Shown: positions 17,664 to 27,091 of the stretch, in pieces
How the letters are laid out: every line of letters begins with the position of its first letter
Numbering within the stretch: position 1 is the first letter of the stretch
From: Opitutus sp. GAS368
GTDB taxonomy: Bacteria > Verrucomicrobiota > Verrucomicrobiia > Opitutales > Opitutaceae
Direction of reading: 5' to 3'
DNA length: 48,919 nucleotides
Assembly (NCBI GenBank): GCA_945871005.1
Contig: CAMBUJ010000004.1
Span: 1-48,919 of the forward strand
Position numbers and translations under genes: made by a program
Notes under the pieces: model-generated
What the model was told of the DNA's origin: nothing
The model's input: the letters and a program-made list of their open reading frames with translations, nothing else
The model's database searches: none

Positions 17664-20171
17664 CTAATCGCTAATCAGTTGGAACCGGAACTCGCGCCTC
17701 AGTGGTGAGGAAATGAGCGCTTCGACGTTTTTATATACTCCCGGGGTCAAGAGGTTAAACGTAATCTCCCAAGTGCCGGTTTCAGCATTGAAGTCACATT
17801 GCCAAAAGTCGTTTCCAATAACCGACTGGTCAATTTTCACCCAAGTCTCCCCACGTTTCTCTTCCACTACAGGGCGGCGGTAATCGTGCAGGCCGACGAA
17901 GGTGACTGGAACGGGTCCCACGCCACCTGTTAAATGGAACGCCGCACGGTTGTCCTTGGCTCTAATCCGGAGGGGGTAAAGCTGTTCGACCTCACCTACT
18001 ATGGCGTTGGCAGCGATGCGATTGCCAGCGGCTTCTCGTAAAATCATGCGGGAATCGTTGTCGTACTCGGTCAGCGCTTGGCGGAACAGGGCGTTAGGGC
18101 CGCCGTAGTTGTCCACAGAACGGGGTATATAAATACGCTCGAGGTCTATTTCCACGTAGTCGCCTGATTTTAGACAGGTGACCTCAGGTGGAGGCACCAG
18201 TTCGAGAATCGAGACCTTGTTGGTTGCACGCCGCTCTTGAAGGTAAGGGACTGCAACCGGGTTGCCGTTCAGGACTGCTTTCCATGAACGAACGATGAAC
18301 CCATGATTGGCCGGCTTATAGTCGGTATCGGCAGGGCCGTTGGTGACCGCCGCCCATGGCATAAGGCCGTTAAGTGGCAACGGGGTGCCTACTATGCCTC
18401 GCTGCCCCGACGCTTGCCATTGGAGCACAGGTTTCGGTTGGTCCGCATAGCCGTAGGCGAGCCTATCGCCTTGGCTATAACCGTAACTATCACCGGCCTG
18501 TTGATAAAAAACCAATCGGCTAAATGCGGTATCCTTTTTAACGTCGATACGAATGTGGTGCAGACCTCGGGTGCAGTCGTCAGCGCGGGGTAATCCGGCG
18601 CTATAGGAGAATGCAATGGCCCCGTCGTCGGTGAGGCCGGCGAAGGTCGCTTCGGTAAGATTCGGGCCGTAGCGGGTGTAGCGCACCCGCATCCGGCTGT
18701 GGGTGTGGTTGATCGCATTATTATCTAAGTAGCGTAACACGGAGCCTCCGCCGACGTTAATGGCCCAATCGCGTTCGCCCTTGGCGTTGAGTGCCCACAG
18801 CGGTCGAGCATCGGTGAAGTCATTCTTCGTTAAGGCATTTTCCATGTCATAGCACAGAGCCTCGCCCCGATTACCAAGCGCGGCTTCGTCCCATTGCTGC
18901 CCCCCTATTGTTCCATAGCCGATGACGGAGAGTTGTGAGTGGCTGGCCGCCGGCATGCCGCCCCAGTTTTCCCCAACCATCATCAGTTCGCACTCATAGG
19001 TGCTCTTGGCTGGCACGGTGAGCATCGTCAGACCGTGAAACCAGGGGCCAATAAACGCCCCTGGGGTGTCTCTATGCCAATTCTTGGAAAGCTGCACCGG
19101 GATACCCAGTGGATTGCCATCCAAGTCGCGTAATACCGCGGAGATGCCGGGCAGCGAGAAGGGTGTGCCATCGAAGTTGAGCCGAACGACCTGGGCTTCG
19201 GCGGTGGGGTTTTCTAACCGTAGGCGAGCGCGCATGCGACCATCGTCACCACGTGTACCTTTTGGAATGGCGACACGGTAAAAGCCCGGGTCCTTCTCGT
19301 AACTTACTGGCAAGCTGGGTAATGCCGGTTCCAGCCCGGTGGCCGTAACGACCACCGGGCTTGCCCCGAAGGAGGCAAGCTCGCGCATCTGGGCAAGTAC
19401 GTTATTGGCCAGCGGATAAATAATCAGCCCCACGGAGACGCTGTCGCCTTGCTTCCACTTGGCCACAGCGGTGCGTGCGGACAAGGTTGCTGTTTCCGGG
19501 TTAAGCGTGAGCGCAGCGGTGGCCGCGCTGGGCTGGACGATGAACCCCGAACCATCGACCGCAACAAGGGCCTGGACCGAGCCATGGGAGACGAGCCGAG
19601 CATACGCGGCCGGTAGCTTAAGGGTCATTTCCAAAAAACCCGCCGTGACCGCCTCGGTCGGAGAGACGCGCAAGACCAACGAGAGGCGATCGGGCCAGGC
19701 AGCGGTCTCCAGGCCGGTTATTGTAGAGTCCGTGGTGATGCCTCCGGGGATGACACCTTTTTGCCAACGACGTTGGAAAAACTTGCCGCTTTCCACGACT
19801 TGAGTGCCGAAGAGTTTATTGCTCTCCGGCGCGACGGCATGCACGGAGCCGTTTCCACCTACGTTGCAAGTTAGCATCACAGGCAAGTTGGGTTCCACAC
19901 CCACTTGGAGGGCAATGGCCTCGGTGGGGGCCACGGCCAGCAGCCCCAGAGCCGTGGGCCCAAAGGCGGAGTGGTTGTAATTGAGCACATAACGGGACGT
20001 CTGGATGCGGAAATCAGGCGACTGCAATCCGTTGACCCACCCCATGTAACCATAGTCTTTGACGTTGGCGAACGGTGCTGCGGGTGGTGGACTTTTGGCG
20101 TTAGCCGTTAGGGCCAGCGCCGCGAGGACGAATCCGGAGATTCGCCAATTCTGAAGGAAATGATAGCACAT
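17664..20171 (-). CDS. Large exported protein of unknown function, downstream partner of the fucosidase
   Basis: I do not recognise the family with confidence. The 835-aa product starts with a signal peptide (ISGFVLAALALTANA), and the mature part is rich in beta-strand-like segments with no transmembrane helices and no sulfatase, GH29, GH2 or GH92 motif. Conserved-looking spots are aromatic and glycine-rich: GYMGWVNGLQ near the N-terminus, IGPWFHGLTM, NWGGMPAASHSQL, WAINVGGG, RYGPNLTEATFAG and DDCTRGLHHIRIDV. The end resembles a carbohydrate-binding-type sandwich (NDFWQCDFNAETGTWEI). It lies 30 nt after the fucosidase on the same strand. A polysaccharide lyase, hydrolase or glycan-binding protein are all possible. 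Confidence 0.75.
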   Translation of the reverse strand: MCYHFLQNWRISGFVLAALALTANAKSPPPAAPFANVKDYGYMGWVNGLQSPDFRIQTSRYVLNYNHSAFGPTALGLLAVAPTEAIALQVGVEPNLPVMLTCNVGGNGSVHAVAPESNKLFGTQVVESGKFFQRRWQKGVIPGGITTDSTITGLETAAWPDRLSLVLRVSPTEAVTAGFLEMTLKLPAAYARLVSHGSVQALVAVDGSGFIVQPSAATAALTLNPETATLSARTAVAKWKQGDSVSVGLIIYPLANNVLAQMRELASFGASPVVVTATGLEPALPSLPVSYEKDPGFYRVAIPKGTRGDDGRMRARLRLENPTAEAQVVRLNFDGTPFSLPGISAVLRDLDGNPLGIPVQLSKNWHRDTPGAFIGPWFHGLTMLTVPAKSTYECELMMVGENWGGMPAASHSQLSVIGYGTIGGQQWDEAALGNRGEALCYDMENALTKNDFTDARPLWALNAKGERDWAINVGGGSVLRYLDNNAINHTHSRMRVRYTRYGPNLTEATFAGLTDDGAIAFSYSAGLPRADDCTRGLHHIRIDVKKDTAFSRLVFYQQAGDSYGYSQGDRLAYGYADQPKPVLQWQASGQRGIVGTPLPLNGLMPWAAVTNGPADTDYKPANHGFIVRSWKAVLNGNPVAVPYLQERRATNKVSILELVPPPEVTCLKSGDYVEIDLERIYIPRSVDNYGGPNALFRQALTEYDNDSRMILREAAGNRIAANAIVGEVEQLYPLRIRAKDNRAAFHLTGGVGPVPVTFVGLHDYRRPVVEEKRGETWVKIDQSVIGNDFWQCDFNAETGTWEITFNLLTPGVYKNVEALISSPLRREFRFQLISD

Positions 20172-20201
20172 GGGGCGGGTGCGGGTTAGACCATTCTGGG
20201 G

Positions 20202-21992
20202 TTAACGAACGGGGTTGAAGCGTATAGCCTGAAGGCTTGATTTTTCGGCGTCACCAGCAACCAGTGAGACACCGATTTTGTACTTACCTGGCTGAGCGAA
20301 ACTCAAAATCCCAGACGGATAGGCTTTATAAACCGGGGTGGCAGCCTGTTCGTTCTGGATTTTCGCACCCGCAGACGTGCTCACCGCCCAAATCGGCCGA
20401 CCTTCACCCTTATAAATGAGTTCCACGAAATAATCACCGGCTTGCGCAACATCGACGCTCCATTCAGCGACACCGTCGGCCTTCCACTTGGTGATTTGCT
20501 GGGCGGACTTCCATTCGCCGAATTTCTCCATCCACCTGATGGTACTCGACTCGGCATTGTGCGCCACGGCAAACTCGGCGTAATGGGTGGTCGGGATATT
20601 CGGCTGAATGGCTAGAGTGGCGTCCACCTTGACCGTATCGGCGAGTTTGACCTCGATGAGGGCGGCGATTGCCGAGGTGGTAGCCACTGAGGCGGACTCT
20701 CCGTCGATTACCGTCCAAGTGCCCAGTTTGGCCACGGGTAGTTCCACTTTTTGGCCGTTCGCTTGATGAAGCGTGACCGATTTGATGTTACCCTCAAGGC
20801 CGGAGAGGTAAATTTTACGGTCGGAGGGCCAATCGAAGACAACAAGATTGAGCGTGTTGCCTGTACGAGTGATATCCCCCCAAGACTGAGCACCGCCCCA
20901 CGGGGAAGCTTTCGCACCATATATAACAGAAGGATGCTGTTTTACCCATTGACCCGCTTCGAGTAGATACTGCTTGGCCTTCGACGGAATGAGACCGTTG
21001 CTGTCCGGACCGACGTTGAGCAAATAAGCGCCACCTCGGCCCACCGTGGAAACGAGGCGATGTAGAATCTCGCGCGGAGTCTTCCAATTCTGGTCATACC
21101 ACGCATAAGCCCACGAGTCATTAGTGGTATCAGGGGCTTCCCATAACCCACTGTGATTCTGGCGTGGCACCTCCATATCGCCTAGGCTCTCGAAGTCACC
21201 CATCCCTTGGCCGATCCGAGAGTTAAGAAGTGCATTCGGCTGTTTTTTCAACACGAGCTCAGCGAGCTCCTTTATTGCTGCCTTTGGCATGTTGCCAGGC
21301 GTGTCGAACCAAATAAATGACAGAGGTCCATAATTGGAGCATAATTCATCGACCTGGGGATAGCATTTCTCGCGAAAATACTGTTCAAACGTTGCGGGCG
21401 TTCCGTCGGGGCGGGTCTTTGAACCACCCTGGGCACCGGCAGAGGTCCAATCCTGAAAATGAGAATAGTAAAAACCAAAGCCCAGACCGGCTTCGCGGCA
21501 AGCGTCGGCAAATTCCTTCATCGGGTCACGATGAAACGGCGAGGCATCGACTATATTGAAAGGATGTTTTGACTTAAACATTGCGAAACCCTCGTGATGC
21601 TTCGCGGTGATTACGATGTACTTCATGCCCGCTTCTTTCGCGGTGCGAACGATCTCTTTGGCGTCGAAACCCTTGGGGTTAAAATCTTTGGCAAGCGCCA
21701 TATAGTCAGCGTCGGAGATATTCATCTGGCGCTTAATCCACTCGCTTATGCCGTAAAGGGTCTTGCCCTGCCACTTGCCCTCGAGGCCGGAAAACAGGCC
21801 CCAGTGAATAAACATACCGTATTTACCATCGCGCATGAGTGCAGCGCGTGGGCTGTTTTCAACACCATCTTTTGTGCTGGTATCACCCCACATCTTGTCC
21901 ATCGATTCATCGGCGTGGACAGAGGCAAGGGGAGCGGCGATAGTCACCGCGAGGAAGGTCAATAACGGACGTATATATTGGATGCTTTTCAT
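20202..21992 (-). CDS. Exported GH29 alpha-L-fucosidase
   Basis: Predicted to release terminal alpha-L-fucose outside the cytoplasm by a retaining mechanism. After a signal peptide (LLTFLAVTIAAPLASVHA) the barrel shows the family segments KYGMFIHWGLFS (about 57-68), ITAKHHEGFAMF (about 128-139) and FIWFDTPG with the nucleophile Asp near residue 230. A GGAYLLNVGPDSNG stretch closes the catalytic domain, and the last ~150 residues form a beta-rich module. The 596-aa length suits a GH29 enzyme with an accessory domain. It is the first gene of a two-gene unit with the 835-aa protein and supports fucose as a target sugar of the locus. Confidence 0.92.
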   Translation of the reverse strand: MKSIQYIRPLLTFLAVTIAAPLASVHADESMDKMWGDTSTKDGVENSPRAALMRDGKYGMFIHWGLFSGLEGKWQGKTLYGISEWIKRQMNISDADYMALAKDFNPKGFDAKEIVRTAKEAGMKYIVITAKHHEGFAMFKSKHPFNIVDASPFHRDPMKEFADACREAGLGFGFYYSHFQDWTSAGAQGGSKTRPDGTPATFEQYFREKCYPQVDELCSNYGPLSFIWFDTPGNMPKAAIKELAELVLKKQPNALLNSRIGQGMGDFESLGDMEVPRQNHSGLWEAPDTTNDSWAYAWYDQNWKTPREILHRLVSTVGRGGAYLLNVGPDSNGLIPSKAKQYLLEAGQWVKQHPSVIYGAKASPWGGAQSWGDITRTGNTLNLVVFDWPSDRKIYLSGLEGNIKSVTLHQANGQKVELPVAKLGTWTVIDGESASVATTSAIAALIEVKLADTVKVDATLAIQPNIPTTHYAEFAVAHNAESSTIRWMEKFGEWKSAQQITKWKADGVAEWSVDVAQAGDYFVELIYKGEGRPIWAVSTSAGAKIQNEQAATPVYKAYPSGILSFAQPGKYKIGVSLVAGDAEKSSLQAIRFNPVR

Positions 21993-22047
21993 GTGTGAGA
22001 AAAAATAAATGTGGGGTTATTTAAGGCGTTAAGTTTAGATTTGAGGG

Positions 22048-22095
22048 AAAGTAGAGGAGCGCGGTGGTAGTACTTAATACCATTTCGCAATAAAA
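22048..22095 (-). promoter_or_regulatory. Possible degenerate regulon promoter (fucosidase unit)
   Basis: In gene sense TATTGCGAAATGGTAT keeps the central AAATG of the regulon site, and 23 nt after it lies TACTTT (22053-22048), a poor -10. The distance to the ATG (81 nt) matches promoter F. The outer bases of the operator are not conserved, so this may be chance. Confidence 0.25.
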
Positions 22096-22106
22096 GAAAT
22101 ACAAAC

Positions 22107-22210
22107 GAACCGGTTTAAACGCTAATGAACGCTAATAGCCGCCAATAAAAAACCAAGGATTCGCAACTTTTGGATTAGGGTATCTTAGCGTTATTTAGTG
22201 GTTAAAAACC
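22107..22210. repeat. Inverted pair of 10-bp-phased repeats (CGCTAAT type)
   Basis: The left arm reads CGCTAATGAA, CGCTAATAGC, CGCCAATAAA in consecutive 10-base units after GGTTTAAA; the right arm, on the other strand, reads GGTTTTTAAC, CACTAAATAA, CGCTAAGATA. The arrangement matches the CACTGAT-type pair at 30416-30657 but uses other words. It lies just upstream of the fucosidase promoter region. Confidence 0.55.
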
Positions 22211-22251
22211 CGTCGTTTGATATTGAGCTGGGAAGTGACCTCAAGGGCTGA

Positions 22252-22464
22252 TCATTTGTTTTTTAATGCAACCGCAGCCACGTCGTCACCGGGCCAATTG
22301 GGGCCGATGACACCCACCGTCAGGGCGCACGCTGCAATTGCCTCGGACAAGGCGCCAAGGTCATTGACTGACGGCATGACCCGTAAATCTGCAGGCAAAG
22401 AAAGCGGTTTTAATAGTTGCGAACTAAAACCGAGTGGAATCACAAGTCGGGCTAGCGGGACCAT
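22252..22464 (-). other. Short open frame of doubtful status
   Basis: A 70-codon frame in the 520-bp gap between the fucosidase and the next sulfatase. The peptide (VIPLGFSSQLLKPLSLPADL near its start) has a plausible protein-like composition and could be a gene remnant, but I recognise no family and there is no ribosome binding site before the ATG. An in-frame stop lies five codons upstream. It is listed because nothing else explains this stretch. Confidence 0.2.
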
Positions 22465-22513
22465 AAAAAGTAGAATTACCTAAAAGGACCGAAGAGGGCC
22501 GTTGTCACACATC

Positions 22514-24019
22514 TTATTTATCAAAATTTGCCGCACCTTTGAGAGGTAAAGGCACCCCCTTATCGCCACCGTGCTTTATCATCGTAGGGAAAACCCCATC
22601 CCACCATTTATCGTAGGCCGATGCCAATTTGGAAGTTAACTCGACATGCCTGGACGCGATATCTTTTTGGCAGGTCATATCCTCCTTCAAATTAAATAAT
22701 GCCCAATGACCATGCGGTGTCACTCCCCAGTGCAACTGCGCGTTGTCTTTTGTATATGTCGCGCGCGTCGCGCCCTTTTCAACGGATCGAAGCGTGGTGC
22801 ACTGGCTTGAATAAAGATTACAAGCGGGATCGTCGCACGGCTGGCTTCGCACCAAGAGATAGTCGCCGGTTTGCACAGCAGCCATGGCATACTTGTGGGC
22901 GGCAGCCATGCCACTGGGCCAACGACCAACGTGATGAAACAGTATTCGATCGTCATGCCATGATTGTTTGGCGGGTGATTCGAGCAATGGCCTCAGGCTA
23001 AACCCCTCCAGCTTGGGCCCAAGTTCAGCCGGCAACTTGACTCCCGCTATATCGCAGAGCGTTGGCAACACATCAAGATGTGCCGTCAAATTGTTGACTG
23101 CATGGGGCTGCCATTTTCCAGCCCATTGCCAAAAAGACATAGCGCGACCCCCACCCTGCCAAATCGTGCACTTAGATCCCCTCATCCCGGCATTATAGAC
23201 GTCCAACCCGTGCGTTTGACCATTATCGTTCATGTAGATAATAATGGTATTCTCCTCGAGTTGTTTTTCGTGTAAATACTTCATCAACCTACCGAGGTTA
23301 TAATCGAGATTGGCAACCATACCTAGGAACTTAGCCTCATCTGGATCCACCTTGCCCCGAAACGGTGCAACGAATTCGTCGGGCGCTGCCAGGGGTGCAT
23401 GCGGCGAGTAGGTGGCGAGATAACAAAAAAACGGTGAGCCCTTACTCTCGTCTATAAAGGTCATCGCTTCGTCAAAGAAAATGTCCTCCCGGTACCCCTT
23501 ACGTTTATCACGCTCACGCTTACCGTTGCGAATAAATATAGGATCAAAATGAACATTCGGTCCCCCGACGTTGGTGGAGCACCAATCAAACCCGCGCTTA
23601 TCCGGCGCATACGCGCCATCATTGCCGAGATGCCATTTACCAATGAACCCGGTATTATAACCGGCCGACTTGAGTAATTGCGGTAAAATCACCGCGTCTT
23701 TGTTCATGTGCTCACGCGGGTCGGTGGTATGCGTCACCCCACTTGCAAATTCATGCATTCCCGTCATTAACACGGCTCGAGTGGGTGAACAGGATGGACT
23801 GACATAGAACTTTTCAAAGCGCACGCTACTATCATGCAGCTTATCCAAGTTGGGCGTCTTCAGTAAAGGGTGTCCGTGCCTAGCCACATCACCATAACCT
23901 TGATCATCAGACAGGATAAAAATAATATTAGGTTTTTTGGCAGCAGGAGATTCATCTGCGAACAACGCAGCCAGCGGGCACAGCATAAATGCAAAAAAAT
24001 AAGCGCAGGGGGATTTCAT
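22514..24019 (-). CDS. Exported type I sulfatase (C-S-P-T-R subtype)
   Basis: Signal peptide MKSPCAYFFAFMLCPLAALF, first metal site FILSDDQGYGDVARHGHP (Asp pair at about 38-39), and the modification motif S-C-S-P-T-R (Cys near residue 77), with Thr replacing the usual Ser. It continues GMHEFASGVTHTT and carries YMNDNGQTHGLDVYNAGMRG in place of the TSDNG of most neighbours. These features, HxxGRWxxG near residue 365 and the tail YDKWWDGVFP are shared with the sulfatase at 33933-35411, so the two are close paralogues. It has its own regulon promoter (C) and lies downstream of ppdK on the same strand. Confidence 0.92.
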   Translation of the reverse strand: MKSPCAYFFAFMLCPLAALFADESPAAKKPNIIFILSDDQGYGDVARHGHPLLKTPNLDKLHDSSVRFEKFYVSPSCSPTRAVLMTGMHEFASGVTHTTDPREHMNKDAVILPQLLKSAGYNTGFIGKWHLGNDGAYAPDKRGFDWCSTNVGGPNVHFDPIFIRNGKRERDKRKGYREDIFFDEAMTFIDESKGSPFFCYLATYSPHAPLAAPDEFVAPFRGKVDPDEAKFLGMVANLDYNLGRLMKYLHEKQLEENTIIIYMNDNGQTHGLDVYNAGMRGSKCTIWQGGGRAMSFWQWAGKWQPHAVNNLTAHLDVLPTLCDIAGVKLPAELGPKLEGFSLRPLLESPAKQSWHDDRILFHHVGRWPSGMAAAHKYAMAAVQTGDYLLVRSQPCDDPACNLYSSQCTTLRSVEKGATRATYTKDNAQLHWGVTPHGHWALFNLKEDMTCQKDIASRHVELTSKLASAYDKWWDGVFPTMIKHGGDKGVPLPLKGAANFDK

Positions 24020-24179
24020 GGTTAAAAATGCCTAACTTAGGTGAATAATTTATATCAGCAAAAAAGGTGTTCCCTAAGTGCAACTCAATCAGTATATTTA
24101 CATCCAAAATTAGACTGCTATTTCATCAATTAAAGGGGCACTCCAAATGCAGTTAACACGCACCTCAGGTACTCATCTC

Positions 24180-24227
24180 ACAATAACATATTTTCAATTT
24201 CGTGCATACCCTCATTTATCAGGATAA
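24180..24227 (-). promoter_or_regulatory. Regulon promoter C (sulfatase 22514-24019)
   Basis: In gene sense TCCTGATAAATGAGGG (24209-24224) is followed after 23 nt by TATTGT (24185-24180), a moderate -10. The site lies between the end of ppdK and this sulfatase, so the sulfatase need not depend on read-through. The implied leader is about 150 nt. Confidence 0.6.
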
Positions 24228-24250
24228 AAGTAATGGTACTCCGTTGCGTG

Positions 24251-27037
24251 CTACTCGGCGGTGGCCCAGCCGGCGCTTAGCCGTTCGCCTTCGGGCTCGC
24301 TGAGCGCGGCTTGCGCTGCGGCCAAGCGCGCCACCGGCACGCGATACGGTGAACACGACACGTACGTTAACCCAATCTGGTGACAGTAGCGCACCGAGTT
24401 CGGGTCGCCGCCGTGCTCGCCACACAATCCGAGTTTGATCCCAGGTCGCGTGCTGCGACCTTTGGCAATCGCGATTTCAATCAATTGACCAACACCACTT
24501 TGGTCGAGTGTGGCGAAGGGGTTGGACTTCAAGATTTCCGCCTCCTGATAAGGAATTAAAAAACCGCCTATATCGTCGCGCGACATGCCTAAACAGGTCT
24601 GGGTGAGGTCGTTGGTGCCGAAGCTAAAGAACTCGGCGGTGTGCGCGATTTCGTCGGCGGTGAGCGCACCACGTGGCACCTCGATCATTGTGCCGACCGT
24701 GTACTTGAGGGTCACACCGCGCTCGGCCATGACGGCACGGGCGGTGTCGTGGATCAACCCGACTTGCAAATCCAACTCCTTCTTGAAACCCACCAGCGGC
24801 ACCATGATTTCGGGTTGGGCGTTGGGCACGCTGGCGGCGGCCTCAAAAATCGCCCGCGCCTGCATCACGGTGATCTCGGGGTATTTGATACCCAAGCGGC
24901 AACCACGGAAGCCGAGCATGGGATTAAACTCGGCGAGCGACTGCACGCGTTGCACGATTTTTTCCAGCGGCAAGTCGAGCTTGCGCGCGAGGTCGAGCTG
25001 TTGCTTGTGCGTGTGGGGCAAAAACTCGTGGAGCGGAGGGTCGAGCAGGCGGATGGTCGCCGGCAGGCCGTCGAGCGCGGTAAAAATCCCGATAAAATCA
25101 TCGCGTTGAAAGGGAAGGAGTTTGGCCAGTGCGGCTTCGCGGGCGTGGGCAGTATCGGCCAGAATCATCTCGCGCATGGCGTCGATGCGGTCGCCGGCGA
25201 AAAACATGTGTTCGCTGCGGATCAGGCCGATTCCGCTCGCGCCAAAAGCCAGCGCCTGACGGGTCTGCTCGGGGGTGTCGGAGTTGGTGCGCACGTGCAG
25301 GCGCGTCGCCTCGGCGCACCAGGTCATGAGCTGGTCGTAGTCCTTAAACTTTTCACTCGCGCGAGCGAGCGGGTCGGCGTGCAGCAAACCGGCGATGATC
25401 TCGGAGGGCGCGGTTTTGACCAGACCGGCGTAAACGTGGCCCAAGGTGCCGTCGAGGGAGAGCGCGTCGCCTTCGTTGAAATCGCTCGTGCCGATGCGCA
25501 AGCGTTTGTGGTCGTAATCGATGTGCAAAGCCGTGAGGCCGCACACGCAGACTTTCCCCATCTGGCGGGCGACGAGCGCGGCGTGCGAGGACACCCCGCC
25601 GCGAGCGGTTAAAATACCCTCGGCGGCAATCATGCCGCGCAGGTCTTCGGGCGAGGTTTCGAGGCGCACCAGGATGACTTTTTCGCCCTGGGCAGCGGCA
25701 TGGACCGCGCGCTCGGCGTTGAAATAAATCCTCCCGGAAGCGGCACCGGGACCAGCGGGTAAGCCGGTGGCGAGCGGCGTGAGTTTGGCGAGCTCCCGCG
25801 GATCAAAAACAGGTGCAAGAAGTTGCTCCAGCTGCTCGGCGGGGTTGCGAAGCACGGCGGTGCGCCAATCGATGACGCCGGCGCGGTAAAGATCGAGGGC
25901 GATTTTAAGCGCGGCGGTGGCGGTGCGCTTGCCGTTACGGGTCTGCAACATAAACAGCTTACCCTCTTGAATCGTGAACTCGATGTCCTGCATGTCGCGG
26001 AAATGCGTTTCGAGGATCGTGCGCACGCGCAGCAATTCGGCGTAACAGGCGGGCATTTTATGCGCGAGATCGGCGACAGGCAACGGGGTGCGCACTCCAG
26101 CGACGACGTCTTCACCCTGCGCGTTGAGTAAAAATTCGCCGTAGAACTCGTTGATGCCGTTAGCCGGATTGCGAGTAAACGCCACGCCCGAGCCGGAGGT
26201 TTCACCGGTGTTACCGTAGGCCATAGCCTGAACATTGACCGCCGTGCCCCACTCACTGGGAATATGATACTTGGCACGGTAAACCATCGCGCGGTCGTTC
26301 ATCCACGACCCAAACACAGCACCGGCCGCACCGCGTAACTGTTCCCACGGATCGGACGGAAACGCTTGGCCGGTACGTTCCAAGACGATGGCCTTGAAGC
26401 GGTGAACGAGCTCCTGTTGGTCGGCGGCGGTGAGGAGCGCGTCGTCGATTTCGGCTTGGTAGCGCTCGTGTTTGAGCGAAGCGATGGCGACCTCGAAGGG
26501 TTCGTGGTCTTCATGCGGCCCCTTTTGTACGCCCAGCACGACATCGCCGTACATCTGAATAAAACGGCGATAACAGTCCCAGGCGAAGCGGTCATTCTGG
26601 GTGGCGCGGGCCAAAGCAAGGACGGTCTGATCGTTGAGGCCGAGGTTGAGAATGGTGTCCATCATGCCGGGCATGGACTCGCGCGCCCCCGAACGTACCG
26701 CCACCAGCAGGGGGAAATTTTCCGGGTCGCCGAAGCGGTAACCCATGATTTCCTCCATATTGCGGATACCCGACACGATGTTGGCCTGCAATGAAGCGGG
26801 GTAATTGCGGGCGTTATTGTAATAGTAAGTACACACCTCAGTGGTGAGGGTGAAACCGGGGGGCACAGGAAGCCCGATACGCGTCATCTCGGCGAGGTTG
26901 GCGCCCTTACCGCCGAGCAAATTTTTCATACCTCCGTTGCCCTCGGCTCGGCCGGCCCCCCAAGTGTAGAGGTATTTTGGCATGCCCGGGGTGGCTGGCT
27001 GGTTGCTGCCCGGAGTGAAGGTGGAATTAAACAACAT
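24251..27037 (-). CDS. ppdK: Pyruvate, phosphate dikinase
   Basis: Cytoplasmic enzyme interconverting pyruvate + ATP + Pi and phosphoenolpyruvate + AMP + PPi. The N-terminal ATP-grasp domain starts with [13 protein letters not shown] and [10 protein letters not shown], the swivelling domain carries [20 protein letters not shown] with the phosphoryl-transfer His near residue 485 (GVSSH instead of the usual GMTSH), and the C-terminal barrel has FGTNDLTQT and [10 protein letters not shown] with the catalytic Cys. 928 aa, slightly longer than typical because of 19 extra residues before MPKYLYTWG; the ATG at 26983 could be the true start. The codon usage looks more GC-rich than in neighbouring PUL genes. 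It starts 54 nt after the esterase gene on the same strand, so regulon promoter D may also drive it. Confidence 0.95.
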   Translation of the reverse strand: MLFNSTFTPGSNQPATPGMPKYLYTWGAGRAEGNGGMKNLLGGKGANLAEMTRIGLPVPPGFTLTTEVCTYYYNNARNYPASLQANIVSGIRNMEEIMGYRFGDPENFPLLVAVRSGARESMPGMMDTILNLGLNDQTVLALARATQNDRFAWDCYRRFIQMYGDVVLGVQKGPHEDHEPFEVAIASLKHERYQAEIDDALLTAADQQELVHRFKAIVLERTGQAFPSDPWEQLRGAAGAVFGSWMNDRAMVYRAKYHIPSEWGTAVNVQAMAYGNTGETSGSGVAFTRNPANGINEFYGEFLLNAQGEDVVAGVRTPLPVADLAHKMPACYAELLRVRTILETHFRDMQDIEFTIQEGKLFMLQTRNGKRTATAALKIALDLYRAGVIDWRTAVLRNPAEQLEQLLAPVFDPRELAKLTPLATGLPAGPGAASGRIYFNAERAVHAAAQGEKVILVRLETSPEDLRGMIAAEGILTARGGVSSHAALVARQMGKVCVCGLTALHIDYDHKRLRIGTSDFNEGDALSLDGTLGHVYAGLVKTAPSEIIAGLLHADPLARASEKFKDYDQLMTWCAEATRLHVRTNSDTPEQTRQALAFGASGIGLIRSEHMFFAGDRIDAMREMILADTAHAREAALAKLLPFQRDDFIGIFTALDGLPATIRLLDPPLHEFLPHTHKQQLDLARKLDLPLEKIVQRVQSLAEFNPMLGFRGCRLGIKYPEITVMQARAIFEAAASVPNAQPEIMVPLVGFKKELDLQVGLIHDTARAVMAERGVTLKYTVGTMIEVPRGALTADEIAHTAEFFSFGTNDLTQTCLGMSRDDIGGFLIPYQEAEILKSNPFATLDQSGVGQLIEIAIAKGRSTRPGIKLGLCGEHGGDPNSVRYCHQIGLTYVSCSPYRVPVARLAAAQAALSEPEGERLSAGWATAE

Positions 27038-27091
27038 TTTAAATAAAAGGGATTACGAAAATAAAAAATAAAAAATATAATGAATATATGG

